DNA of 64,000 nt, from the NCBI RefSeq assembly GCF_000208745.1, contig NC_030858.1:27534749-27598748 (forward strand), read 5' to 3'. The DNA comes from Theobroma cacao. Its lineage: Eukaryota > Streptophyta > Magnoliopsida > Malvales > Malvaceae. Both the position numbers and the translations under genes were made by a program. The notes below the pieces were generated by a model. It made no database searches. It was given only the letters and a program-made list of their open reading frames with translations, and was not told the origin of the DNA. Numbering within the stretch: position 1 is the stretch's first letter; each line of letters starts with the position of its first letter. Positions 11,658-22,268 of this stretch are shown here, one piece after another.

Positions 11658-12300
11658 TATACTTAATAAGACACTTTAAATCCAACAAGTACATAGTCAC
11701 ATCCATTAGATGTAAATATATATATTTTTAAAATATGTGTTGTTAATTTATTTCTATATTATCGTTATAAAATATAAATAAGTGGTATTTTGATTTAACA
11801 ATAAAATTACACATACTTTATTATTATATATAAACCATGTTTAAAAATCTCAATTATAAATTAAAAATTTTCATTAAAATATGAAAAATGTATAATTAAT
11901 CTTGAAAATATCAATATAAAAACATATTATTAATTTAAAGATATGCAAATCGATTTGAGAGATTGATTGAGCATATTTTAAACTCGAAATATCCTCCTCC
12001 ACTTTGAAACTGATAGATCATGACGACGAAAAGACAAAAATCAAAACTTTATAAATATGCAATATTCATGGAAATGAAAGAACCAAAAAAAGGACTGGTT
12101 TTAGAAATTTATTACCTCTATTATATTACTTACTTTAATCAATTGTGAATTTAAACCCATGGTCACCTAAAATGTTGGATTAAGTTTATTACTTGAAGAA
12201 ATTAAGTTGTACCCTCCAAAATTATTCGTTCAAGGAGAATGATGAACTCCATTAGTTCTTCTCTGTTACATCTGTTGACATGTTTAAAATAATATACAGT
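11658..12300. other. AT-rich upstream DNA of the oxidoreductase gene
   Basis: No ORF or RNA gene is recognised. Confidence 0.5.
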
Positions 12301-12314
12301 ACAACGGCCGAAAA

Positions 12315-12331
12315 GGTGTCGTTTTGACACC
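12315..12331 (+). promoter_or_regulatory. GGTGTC/GACACC palindrome in the upstream region
   Basis: GGTGTCGTTTTGACACC has 6-bp arms and a GTTTT spacer, ~55 bp upstream of a TATA-like run and ~370 bp before the start codon. A protein-binding role is inference. Confidence 0.35.
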
Positions 12332-12384
12332 AATTTCCTTCTTAAAAAATGGTTCTTTTATTTTATTTCATTATTTTTTTTACT

Positions 12385-12393
12385 TATATATAA
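12385..12393 (+). promoter_or_regulatory. TATA-like element
   Basis: TATATATAA is the best TATA candidate in the 400 bases before the ATG at 12688. It would put the transcription start near 12415-12425 and give a leader of ~265 bases. Confidence 0.35.
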
Positions 12394-12523
12394 TAATCTA
12401 TTTATTAGAAAATAGAAACAAAAATAAAGAGCGGTCGTTTGAGAGTTTCCCAACGGAAAAAACTGGCGTGTGAAACCTGTGAGAGAGGACAGCCTTGGGC
12501 TTAGGCTTAAACAGTCTCTCTCT

Positions 12524-12617
12524 TTCTCTCTCAGTTTCGTAACACATTTTTCTTCCCACATCCCACAATTTTCTCTCTCAGTTTCGTAACACATTTTTCT
12601 TCCCACATCCCACAATT
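12524..12617 (+). repeat. perfect 47-bp tandem duplication in the 5' leader
   Basis: 12524-12570 and 12571-12617 appear identical, beginning ttctctctcagtttcgtaac. The pyrimidine-rich unit lies just before the start codon of the oxidoreductase gene and contains no ATG. Confidence 0.85.
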
Positions 12618-12687
12618 TAAACCCCTTCCAACCTCCACCACTGCTTTGATTTACAATTAAAAGAAACGAAAATAAGAAATCTCAAGC

Positions 12688-15600
12688 ATGGCAGCCCCTC
12701 CACAAATCGCGGTTCTGGGAGCCGGAATATTCGTAAAAACCCAATACATCCCGAGACTCGCCGAGATCTCGCATCTCCTCTGCCTCAAATACATCTGGAG
12801 CCGTACACAGGTTTTTTTCTTTTTTTCATTGAAAGATTTCCTTATTTCGTTTTGCTGCTTATTGAAATAGTAATGATCTTGTTGATGACAATGAGAAGGA
12901 ATCTGCCAGAGGAGCTGTTGAGTTAGCGAAGCAGCATTTCCCTGGAGTGGAATGTAAATGGGGAGACCAAGGTCTAAACGACATCATTCAAGATGCTTCT
13001 ATTCTTGGTGTTGCTGTCGTTTTGGCTGGCCAAGCTCAGGTTCTTTACTTCACTTTTCTTCATCATTATTTTCTCCACAAACTCTTTAATGTGTATACAT
13101 ACATATATATCAAACTACTGCATTAGAATTTGAAAGTGTTTTCATAAATAGTACCTTAATAAGCGCCCTTACAGCACTCATTAAGATTTGCCAGAAAATT
13201 TTAAGGTGAAATGGTTTGGGATGGCTTTGCATTTGTAAAATGAGTAAAATATGAATGTTCATGTCATGTAACTGTTGGGCTGTTGCTGCCTTCTCTATAT
13301 CAAGCACCTTGAATGGCCATTAATAAGTTTTTGAACTGTTGCTTTTGTATTTATTATTTGCTTTCAAGTTGTCTCGGAGAGAAACTAGTACTTTGATGGA
13401 CAACAAATTACATTTTTATACTTGCTAATCATCCTTTGGAAGTTTTCTCATTGTCTGGTCTCTTTCCTTGCTTCTTTATCCTCATCTTGATCTAATTTTG
13501 TTAACACTTGCCTAACTCTTGAAATATGCCTATCCTTTTTTGATGAATTTCTTGTGAAGTTTATGTTATTACAAGCACCATGCAGAGGTAGATAACTCAG
13601 AAAATTAACAGTGACAAAACTGTAATAATTAGAGTTCAATCCAACTCTTTATGAGAGAAACTTTTAGCAAACACTGTTTTGATATCCTGCTTACTTTTCT
13701 TCACCAGACCATTGTACAATTTAGCATGACATTATACTAATTCTACTAATTAGTGAATTGTTGTCACTTACATGTTAAAATAAACTATGCAGGTAGATAT
13801 GTCACTGAAGTTGCTAAAAGGAGGGAAGCATGTCATTCAAGGTGACATATGTTGTTATGTTCTAACCGTAAAGACAAGCGCATTATGTTTTTTTGTTCTT
13901 TTAATGAGGCTCATTAGCTTTTTCTAGTTTCAATTTGTTTCATAGATTCTCTTTATATTCAACCACCACCCTACGTTTTCCTTTCAAAGAAAATAAAATC
14001 AAACAAAATTGCATCCCACCGCTCCCCTTGTTTTTTCTTGAACAAAAGGCAGGAGAGACAGATGATGCACCTCCTAGATATGTTGTAGTACGTAGCTAGC
14101 ATAATCATAGTTTGGATTATATGATTAGATATTAGTCTTATTGTTTATTCTTCCATGCGTAATGCACTAAATTTCCTTTTGTTTTGCATGTGCCATATGT
14201 ATCACCTGGCTAACTCATGGATCTCTAGAGAAACCTGCAGCAGCTAGTAAGTTCAATACTGTTTCAGTTAAATGTTCTTCAGTTGGTTTCTAATTTTAGA
14301 AAATGCTATTTCTATCCTTTATTCTCTTAATTTTTGCTTATTATGAACTTAACATACGCACATAGCAAAACATGAATCAAAGAATTATTAACAAAAGATA
14401 GAATGCACAAAATGCTGGAGGTTGGAAACAACAATCAGAAGTAAAAAACATCTTACCAAAAGTCTGAATGATGACAGGTCTCCACAACTTCCAGTTCTTT
14501 GTATTACAAATGTAGTATGTTTCGACAATGTTGTCTACTTTCTCCCCATCACCTAAGACAGCAAAATGAAGACAGGAAAGCAAAGATTTGTTTAAAGCTT
14601 TTCCCATTTACAAACTTCACTTTTGGACAGAAGCAAAAATATTTTGGTACTGGAAACAAATTTTTTCTCTTTGATACTTGAGAACAAAACTTCCAAAATT
14701 TTTTCCAAAGCAGCATTGACAATATTTGGTATCAAAAAAATTTTATTGATATATATTCTTCAAGATCCTTCTTGTATAGATTATATATGCTGCTACGAGC
14801 TTTTAAAATAACTTCTCTCTCATCCTCTTCCCACCCAAACAAAGAAAGAAAGAAGAAAAAGTATTATGATATTTGATTTCTTTAGCAACTGGAATGGTTT
14901 TATATTGTAGGCACAACTGAGACAGAAACTGCACTTTCTAGTTACAAATCCATTTGTAGCAACCCTGGTCAACCAATTTGGGCTGTAGCAGAAAACTATC
15001 GATTTGAACCTGCCTTTGTAGAGGTACTCTTTTGTGTATTCCTGGTTTTGTTAAATCTATACTGCCGTCCAAGTTTCAAATTTCTTTGCTTTTGCAGAGC
15101 AAGAAACTAATTGCTGACATTGGGGATATGATGAATGTCCAAATTATTATTGAAGGTTCGATGAATAGTTCAAATCCTTATTTCTCTAGCTCTTGGAGGC
15201 GAAATTTTGAGGTATGTCTTTCAAAATGATATCTAAAGACGTAAGCTTCTTTTCTTGTGCACAAGCTGTTCTGTCTAAGTATACCGTCTATCACGATGGC
15301 GTAAACTATTTCCAACACATAGTTAAACATTATACTTCACCCAATCAGAAATTGATAAATCAGATTTCTAAATCATTCCTTGCTAAGATGAGAAGCTATG
15401 TTGCTGAGTGGAATACAGATGCCAGACACGTTCCCACATCCAATATTTTTTTGTTTGATTTTTCATGTATGTATCTATATGTGTGAGGTTTGACCCAAAA
15501 TGTCATGTTTATTTGAGATATTTATACTTTATATGTGTTTGACATGGGTACAATAAGTCAACAGTTGTTTCTTGTAGTATGTGTTCTGTGAATCTTGAAA

Positions 15601-18600
15601 TTCAAGGGTCATCTTGGCATGAATATTGATACTATCAGCTCTATGACCTTTATTAGCATGCTTGAATTGTTTAATAAACTAAGATAGGGGAAGGTGTGTA
15701 AAACGTGTCTCATGCACACCCCTTAAACAGTTTGCTGTTTATAGTAAGTATAAAAGGAACAAATAAAGACCTTTAAACTTAAAGCCCTTGCTAAACCTTT
15801 TTAAACTACATGTTGATATTATTTACAGATGTGGGAAATAATAAAGTACATTGTGGTCATTCTTCATACCATAATATTCTATACATATATATATGGGGAG
15901 GGATCCACTTACATTAATGTAAAACAAAAGAGTTTTATGCTTTTTTTTTAATGTTGGATCAAAATTAGATCTATGACTAAGATCAAAACCTTTTTTTCAA
16001 TCATTGCCTTCTCTTTATCGTTTCTTCTTTATTTCTCGCTTTCACCAAGCTGATGGATATTCGTCATTTTGAAGTAATTTTTGGAGTCTCTTTTCCATTT
16101 TTTTTGTTTTTTGATATTGTTGATTACTAAGTATTATAGGAGTTCATCATTCTACATTTTAGGGTTAAAGGAAAACAACATAAATAGAATTTAAGCTTTA
16201 TCTAGATGAGAGAAAGCCACAGCAATTGCATCAGCTAATAAAATTTGGGTTAAGCCTGTTGGAGGCAATTGAAAGATTTGGTTGGGTCATGGATCTTCTT
16301 CACTTATAGTTATGTGTCTTTGAGAGTAGCTACCTGGAAACTAATTTTGAGATTACAATCTAAGAATATAAAATATTTGTTTGAGAGATTTGAGTTGTTG
16401 AAAGTCGTAAAGAGATGCAGATTTAGTAGAAAAAGCTAGAAAATAGAGAAATGAAGAAGAAATGAGGAGAGAAAAGTTAGGATGAGTAAAAAAAAAAATT
16501 TCTAATCTTAGCCTTAGATTTAATTTTGATCCAACAGTCAAAGAGGTGTGTAAAACTCTTTAATTTTATACTGATGTTGGTGAATTCCCCCTTTTATACA
16601 CACAAACACATATATGTATGTAGGTATGTATGTACTTATGTATATACACACATTTATATCAAAGTTGTAAAAGGCACAAGGCAATAGGACTCTTACATTG
16701 CTTGAGATGCAAGGCACAAAAAATGTACTTGCTTGAGAGAAGGTGCTAAGTTCTTAAAGAAAATTAATATATTTCACACAATGAAAATTCTATGTACTAT
16801 TTATACATACATATGTACATTCATGCATATCAATGTTGTCAAAGGCACAAGGTGCTAGGACTTTTACATTGCTTGAGGCACAAGACGCAAAAAAATACTT
16901 GCCTAAGTGAAGAAAGGTGCTACATTCTTAAAGATAATTAATATATTGCACACAAAGAAAACTCTATGTATTATATCTAATAAGCTTTAAATATATGATT
17001 TTGTTAATAAAAATTAAAGAGTTGCCACCATTTCATTGCCTAGTGCTCAAAGATGAAGAACTATCACATCTAACAACATCTAACAACGCTCAATGTTTAC
17101 TTCCATTTTCAATGAAAGATTAGGCATCTACCATATTACCTATTACCTAGTGTTTTATTCTTCTAAAGGTAGTTGACATTGTCCTATTTTAACTATTATA
17201 AATATAAGTAAAAAGCCAAAGGGATGCGGAAATCACACATGCTTTTGATGCACCTTTCAACTTAAAAAGGAGTGCCTAGGCACAAAAGAGCATTTGATTT
17301 ATATAAGGCACCTCACCAAAGGGGTGTGAGGTGCTTTGCTTGATTTGCATTGTGCCTTAGCGTGTAGGTTCACATCTTGACAACACTGATATTTATGATA
17401 AGGTTGTCTGCACAAGGGGGCTCACCTCAACTTCTTACTGATTCTTTCTTCACTCTCTCTCTATTTTTCTACACTTCACTGACATAATCATCAAAGGGTT
17501 GGCTGGAGTAAAACTCCAGCTCTTGCATTATTATCCGTCTTGCGAGTTTCAGCTGGGCACCATTGTTGATAGTAGAATTTAATTTTTAAGTCAACATTTT
17601 GGCACCATCTATAAGAACAACGGTCATGTCCCAACCAAATCTAATCCCTCTGCTGAAGACCTCTTCTTCACAGATTCCAAATATGAAAGAGGGGTGAGTT
17701 TTATGGTGTCATTAACTTTTTTTAAGCCATTAATGTTAGGACTTTTGTATGAAAGATTGCTCATATTTTGCTCAATGAGTTTGGAAAATGAATAGAGGTA
17801 CCTGGTTGGTTGATATTACGTGTTTTGATTAAAAAATTTCAAGGAAATTAACAAATATGGTTTTGGGTTTTCTAGGAAGAAAATCTCATTTAGCAAAACT
17901 TTCTATTGCAAAATATGATTAAAGAAAAGATTTTCTAGATTAGGTCTTGAAACCTTTTTGCATGAATAAGAAAATGCTGAAGATCTGGTTATGGTTTTGA
18001 ATTATATTCTTTACATAAAAACCACTTGGATGTTTCACTCCATGCCCTACACAAAATTATCAACATCCTTCTCCAAGTAGCTTCCTACAAACGGCTTAGG
18101 CTTCAGCTCTTCCACTTGTTGTGTAAGGAGTGGGCCAACCACCCCAGGTGCTCTATACATACAAAGCTCACCCTTGTGTTTCTCAATCTCATCAATTTGT
18201 CTCAATATATCCTGATTATTTGGAGTAGACACCAGCATTCTTCATCTTGTAATCAGAGGCTATATAGCCAAATTCTTTACATTCAAAACACTGCATGGGG
18301 ATCTTTTTTGAGATTTCTTTCTTCTGGTTCTTTTAGCAACGAAATACTGTATCAAATATTAATCTCCTTTTCAAGAATAACTTATTTTGAAATTCTTGCC
18401 TTCACTTATGGAATTTCACCTTAAATTTAATCCATGAGGGAAATGTTGCAAACTGTAATCACATTCTCTATATTCACAAACTTATATTCAATCCATTAAG
18501 TCATTAAACTGGCATAATAATCTTGCACACATTTCTCATCTTGTCCATACTTAAACATCTCAAATTCATTTTGAAATTTTCCTGCCCAGTTTGGTTGTTG

Positions 18601-21600
18601 ATACACCTTTCCAAGATATTCCTACATCTCTTTTGCATTACACTAACCTCTCATGGTATTCCACTGTTTCCCAAAAACCCAATATCCAAGAAACAGTTTT
18701 GCATTATTCATCCTCCATCGTTGATTTTCTTTTACATTTGATACATCTGATTTAGTTTCTGTTCCATCAATATTCCCCCATGAACCTTTTCCTTAAACAA
18801 AGAATTTAAAAGGAAATTTCTAGGAGGGCTAAATTTTCCCATCCAGTTTGACAGCCAATGTCTCTCATCAGCTGCCATTGAAACCAAAAATCAAATAGTA
18901 ACAAAGCTTATAATCAACAAATAGGAAACAAACCAGATTGCCAACTAACCAATCACAAGGACCCTCACTAGGAGATCGAAAGTCAAAAATAATTATCCAG
19001 TTGATAAAATTGCTGTTTGAGATTAATGCTCTAAAAGCAGAAAAGCCAAGATAAATGAAAACAGAGAACTAGAATCAACAAAACAGAGCTACAACAAAGA
19101 GTAAGGACCAGCCACAGCTAAACAAAGTCTTCATTCCACTAGGGACAAAAGCCAAATTAAGTCTCACACCAAGCTCTGATACCACATAAACCAGTACCGA
19201 TAAAGGTGTAAAATATTTTTGCTACTCACTCACAACAGCTAACAATTTATACCAAGTACAAAAGGTACCAAATCAAATAAATGCCGTCAAGCATAAAACA
19301 CTCGCTAATACTATTGTAACGGTGCAGTAAGCTCGCTTGAGAACTCTGACCCAAGCAAACCAAGCTAACAAGCCAAAATATGGGTGGTTAAATACAATTA
19401 CATAATGTACATTATAATTTTCTCTACATTTTTGCCTGTTACATTTGACAAGAAAATCTTTCATTTTGGCAGGGAGGTTTTATTTTGGATATGGGCGTGC
19501 ATTTCATTGCTGGTTTGAGGATGGTATGTCTCTCTTCCACTATCTTAGTGGCTAATTAACTCTTCTTCGGATCCTTTTTGGATATCATACCGTCTCACAA
19601 TCCCCCTTTAAAGGCCAGAGAAGAGAAGAGAAACTGTTCTCACATTCTCCCTCTAAAGACAGGAGAAGAGAAGAGAAACTGTGTTTCTCAAAGGATTATT
19701 CCTTTGTATGTAAAGTTAAAGCTGCTATTTTCTTCCAAAATGGCAAACATCATGCTGCATGCAAATCATGTCAAAAAAACTATGACCAGGTTTCTTTATG
19801 GCCTGATAAATAACTGTTGAAGCCCAGCTGGATGATTAGCTTCATTTCTTGTTTTTAAAATTACATTAACTAGTCGTAGTTTTTGATGGTGGGATAGACA
19901 ATATCAAGATTCTAGGCCGTACAATCAAGAGCATAAACAATTAGCAAAACACATGAAGAGAAACCCATCCATCAACTCTTTGAATTCCCCTACTGGGGCT
20001 CCCTTATCCCTACCCTCTACCCAATGCAGATAAGAAGAAAATGAATAGAAGCAAAATTAGACGCTAAAGTTAAGCTTGATTATTATTATGCTATGTATGA
20101 AATGGCTCAATTTTTATTTAGTTATCAATAAATTTGCAATATGACTTTCCCTTTCTTCTGAGCAGATGGTTGGTTGTGAGGTGACTTCGGTATCGGCTAT
20201 AACCTCTCATATAGATACAACTTTACCTCCTCCAGACATCATTTCTTCTAATTTGTGAGTTAGCTATGGAATATAGTTGATTTTCTATCTACGAATTTTA
20301 TCTTAGAAATGAAAGGCTAAAGGCTTGGAAATCAAATTTGCTTGCCTCAGTAAGCTGGAAAATGGGTGCTCTGGAGTCTTTGTGCTGGTTGTATCCTCGA
20401 GTTCACCTAAGGTATACAGTGGAGAGATATTTCAAACAATTTATGCATACATTGTTATGTTGTGCTCATAGTTTTTAGTGGTTTTAGGTAATTTGGCGAG
20501 TCGTCGGCTTGAAAGGAACAGTACAAGTTGAGCGTGGAAAACAAGAGGGAAGGCATGGTTACCTGGTAAACCAGATTTTATTCTTGCAATGCTGATTCAT
20601 TACATGTTGAAACTCTTGTACTGAACTTTTCCTGAGATTTGTAGTTTCTTTTTAAAATCTAAAGCTACTTTGGAAATTTCTTCTTGATATACTTTCTTTT
20701 TAAATTCTAAAGCTTTTTTGGAGATTTTTTGTTGATCAATTTCTGATAAATGACATCCTTCTTTTGATATCTTCGAATGCCATCTCAGGTTTCACTATAT
20801 AGTGCAGATGGGCAATGCAAAAGCACATTCTACCCATTCTGTGGAGTACACGAAGAATTAAAAGCTTTTATACATGACATTCTGCAGGCGACAGTCAAGG
20901 TAAGATCTGATGTTAAGTTCATGATGTTTTGGCTGTTGGATTTTTCATTCCACCACTTGCATACTAGTATTTGTGTTGCTCTCAAAGGTGTTTAGCATCA
21001 ATTTTTGACTGACAGGATCATTAGGTCATTAGCAGGCAACAGTGTTGATCTATTTTTGATTATCTATGCATTATTCTCATTAGAGTGAGCTTTTCTATAG
21101 ATAAAAATAGCCTGTCCTAGCATTGGATGAATGTATGAGTTGGTTTAAGTTTAATACGTACTCTCAGACTTCTTTATATGTTTTTTTTTATTCTCTTAAA
21201 TTACCTGAACTACTCAAATAGTTTTGGTGGCATTTTTTTTTTTTAGTTTATTTGGGGAGGGAGGATTTGGACACAGCTCTTTGAACAAGAAATAAATGCA
21301 CCTACCATTAAGCCAAATGTTTAGATGCAATTTTTTTTCCTTTTCTTTTTTAATTTTATAAATTAGGCAACATATCAGACTATCCTGATTTCTTTTGGTA
21401 ATTCTCTCTGGCTGAATAAAAGTGTGAATGTTCAAGAACAATGCTAGCTTGTATGCGCCTGTTCCCCTACAAACTACTTTTTGAAATGACCCTGATCCTC
21501 TTGTATACGTTTTTGCAGGAGGGAAGTGGCTATGAAGCTGAACCTCGCAGCTCATTTGTGGAAGGCGCGAGGGATGTTGCTGTGTTAGAGGCCATGCTTG

Positions 21601-21647
21601 AATCTGGAAACAAGGGTGGAGCCTTGGTTCATGTGAAAAAATTGTAG
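12688..21647 (+). CDS. Gfo/Idh/MocA-family NAD(P)-binding oxidoreductase, 12 exons
   Basis: Exons with GT-AG borders: 12688-12810, 12896-13039, 13793-13841, 14229-14246, 14911-15023, 15098-15211, 19473-19523, 20166-20254, 20351-20411, 20488-20565, 20789-20899, 21519-21647. They join in frame to 359 residues, a usual length for the family. Residues 6-22 (QIAVLGAGIFVKTQYIP) form the first beta strand and Gly-rich loop of a Rossmann fold. The family EKP motif is at 106-108, and the GGxxxDxGxH motif at 188-197 (Asp193, His197) carries the expected active-site His. The C-terminal half is the alpha/beta dimerisation domain. No signal peptide is seen, so it is probably cytosolic. Substrate is unknown; plant members are usually annotated only as oxidoreductases. 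The exon 2 acceptor (AG at 12894-12895) is chosen because the earlier AG at 12869-12870 gives an immediate stop in phase. The gene looks intact. Confidence 0.9.
14229..14246 (+). other. 18-nt micro-exon encoding the EKP motif
   Basis: Exon 3 ends in ...CATGTCATTCAAG (phase 1) and exon 5 begins GCACAACT. The 18 bases AGAAACCTGCAGCAGCTA, flanked by ctctag and gtaagt, join them and supply Glu-Lys-Pro-Ala-Ala-Ala. EKP is the signature expected at this place in the family (the Lys contacts nicotinamide/substrate), which supports the exon despite its size. Confidence 0.85.
16656..17392. mobile_element. MITE-like element with 16-bp terminal inverted repeats, 5' part duplicated
   Basis: The left end ATATCAATGTTGTCAA (16827-16842) and the right end TTGACAACACTGATAT (17377-17392) are inverted repeats with 15 of 16 matching, bounding 566 bp. 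The interior is rich in aaggcacaagg/gaggtgct/ccttag-type words. A second, diverged copy of the first ~150 bases lies just before it (16656-16826, period ~171), starting atatcaaagttgta. There is no ORF, so it is a non-autonomous DNA element or its relic, within intron 6. The superfamily is not certain. Confidence 0.5.
17440..17640 (+). mobile_element. possible gypsy LTR end and primer-binding-site remnant
   Basis: TTTGGCACCATCTATAAGAA (17598-17617) resembles the conserved block that follows the 5' LTR of many plant gypsy elements, with an ATG 10 bases on. The preceding ~150 bases (ctggagtaaaactccagctc and so on) resemble an LTR end. No gag can be followed. It lies within intron 6. Confidence 0.3.
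18240..19440 (-). mobile_element. Copia retrotransposon remnant (LTR, PBS, gag) inside intron 6
   Basis: On the minus strand, GGTATCAGAGC (19175-19185) is the initiator-Met tRNA primer-binding site of plant Copia elements. The LTR would be ~19190-19440. Downstream, the reading NAKEMWEYLGKVYQQPNWAG, then KFQNEFEMFKYGQ and VQDYYASL, about 18490-18660, is a UBN2-type gag. Near 18250-18295 a degenerate zinc knuckle CFECKEFGYIASDY has Tyr at the positions of the third and fourth zinc ligands. Stops and frame changes are frequent, and there is no pol. It explains part of the unusual intron length. Confidence 0.65.
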
Positions 21648-21958
21648 ATTGAGCATGGCCATGGATCTCGACTGCTGACAAAAGTCTAGCAGTAAGAATA
21701 TGGATTCACAAACTCTTTTACAAGATTGTCAATTGAATGAAGCATTTAGGGATGATAAAATTGGAGGAACTCATAGAGGGAAACTTGTAACAATAAAAGT
21801 AGGGTGTAGAAACCATAGAAATGGGTATAATTGAATAAAAATGAGGAATGTTTTCTCCTTCTCTGCAGTACAGTTGTGAGCTCCCCTATCCTATTACAAA
21901 ATGAGTCAAGTTGCAGGTTGCATTGCATATCTTGTTTTGCCACACTGCTTAAACCCAT
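21648..21958 (+). other. 3' untranslated region with AATAAA (21792-21797)
   Basis: AATAAA occurs ~145 bases after the TAG of the oxidoreductase gene and is a plausible near-upstream polyadenylation signal. The antisense ORFs over this part are overlap artefacts. Confidence 0.45.
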
Positions 21959-22039
21959 TCCACTACAGCTTGTGACTATCTTTTAAGTTGGGAATGAGCT
22001 GAGAGAAGCAGCATGGTCCTGTCGTACCCATACCTCTGA

Positions 22040-22054
22040 CACGTGGGGCACGTG
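22040..22054. promoter_or_regulatory. double G-box
   Basis: CACGTG-GGG-CACGTG: two perfect G-box hexamers three bases apart, ~390 bases downstream of the oxidoreductase stop. bZIP/bHLH factors bind G-boxes, but no gene start is seen nearby, so function here is inference. Confidence 0.35.
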
Positions 22055-22237
22055 GGATAAATGTGACTAACCAAACCTGGTGAAGCATAAAATGCACGCC
22101 AAACTGCTTTAGGTTATTTCTATTTCCTCTTTTTTTTTTTTTTTATAATATTGCTTTTGCAAATGGCCCAAACTTAATACAGCTCAATTTTGTTTTTCTC
22201 TTTTAAAAATCCGTACAACTCAAAATATCAACTCCAA

Positions 22238-22268
<31 letters not shown>

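Noticed and set aside
12811..12895. Exon 2 starting at 12871 after the AG at 12869-12870
   Set aside because: In the required phase the first codons would be TAA TGA. The AG at 12894-12895 restores the family reading.
21214..21681. 155-codon minus-strand ORF
   Set aside because: It overlaps the last exon and intron 11 of the oxidoreductase gene on the opposite strand and has no domain.
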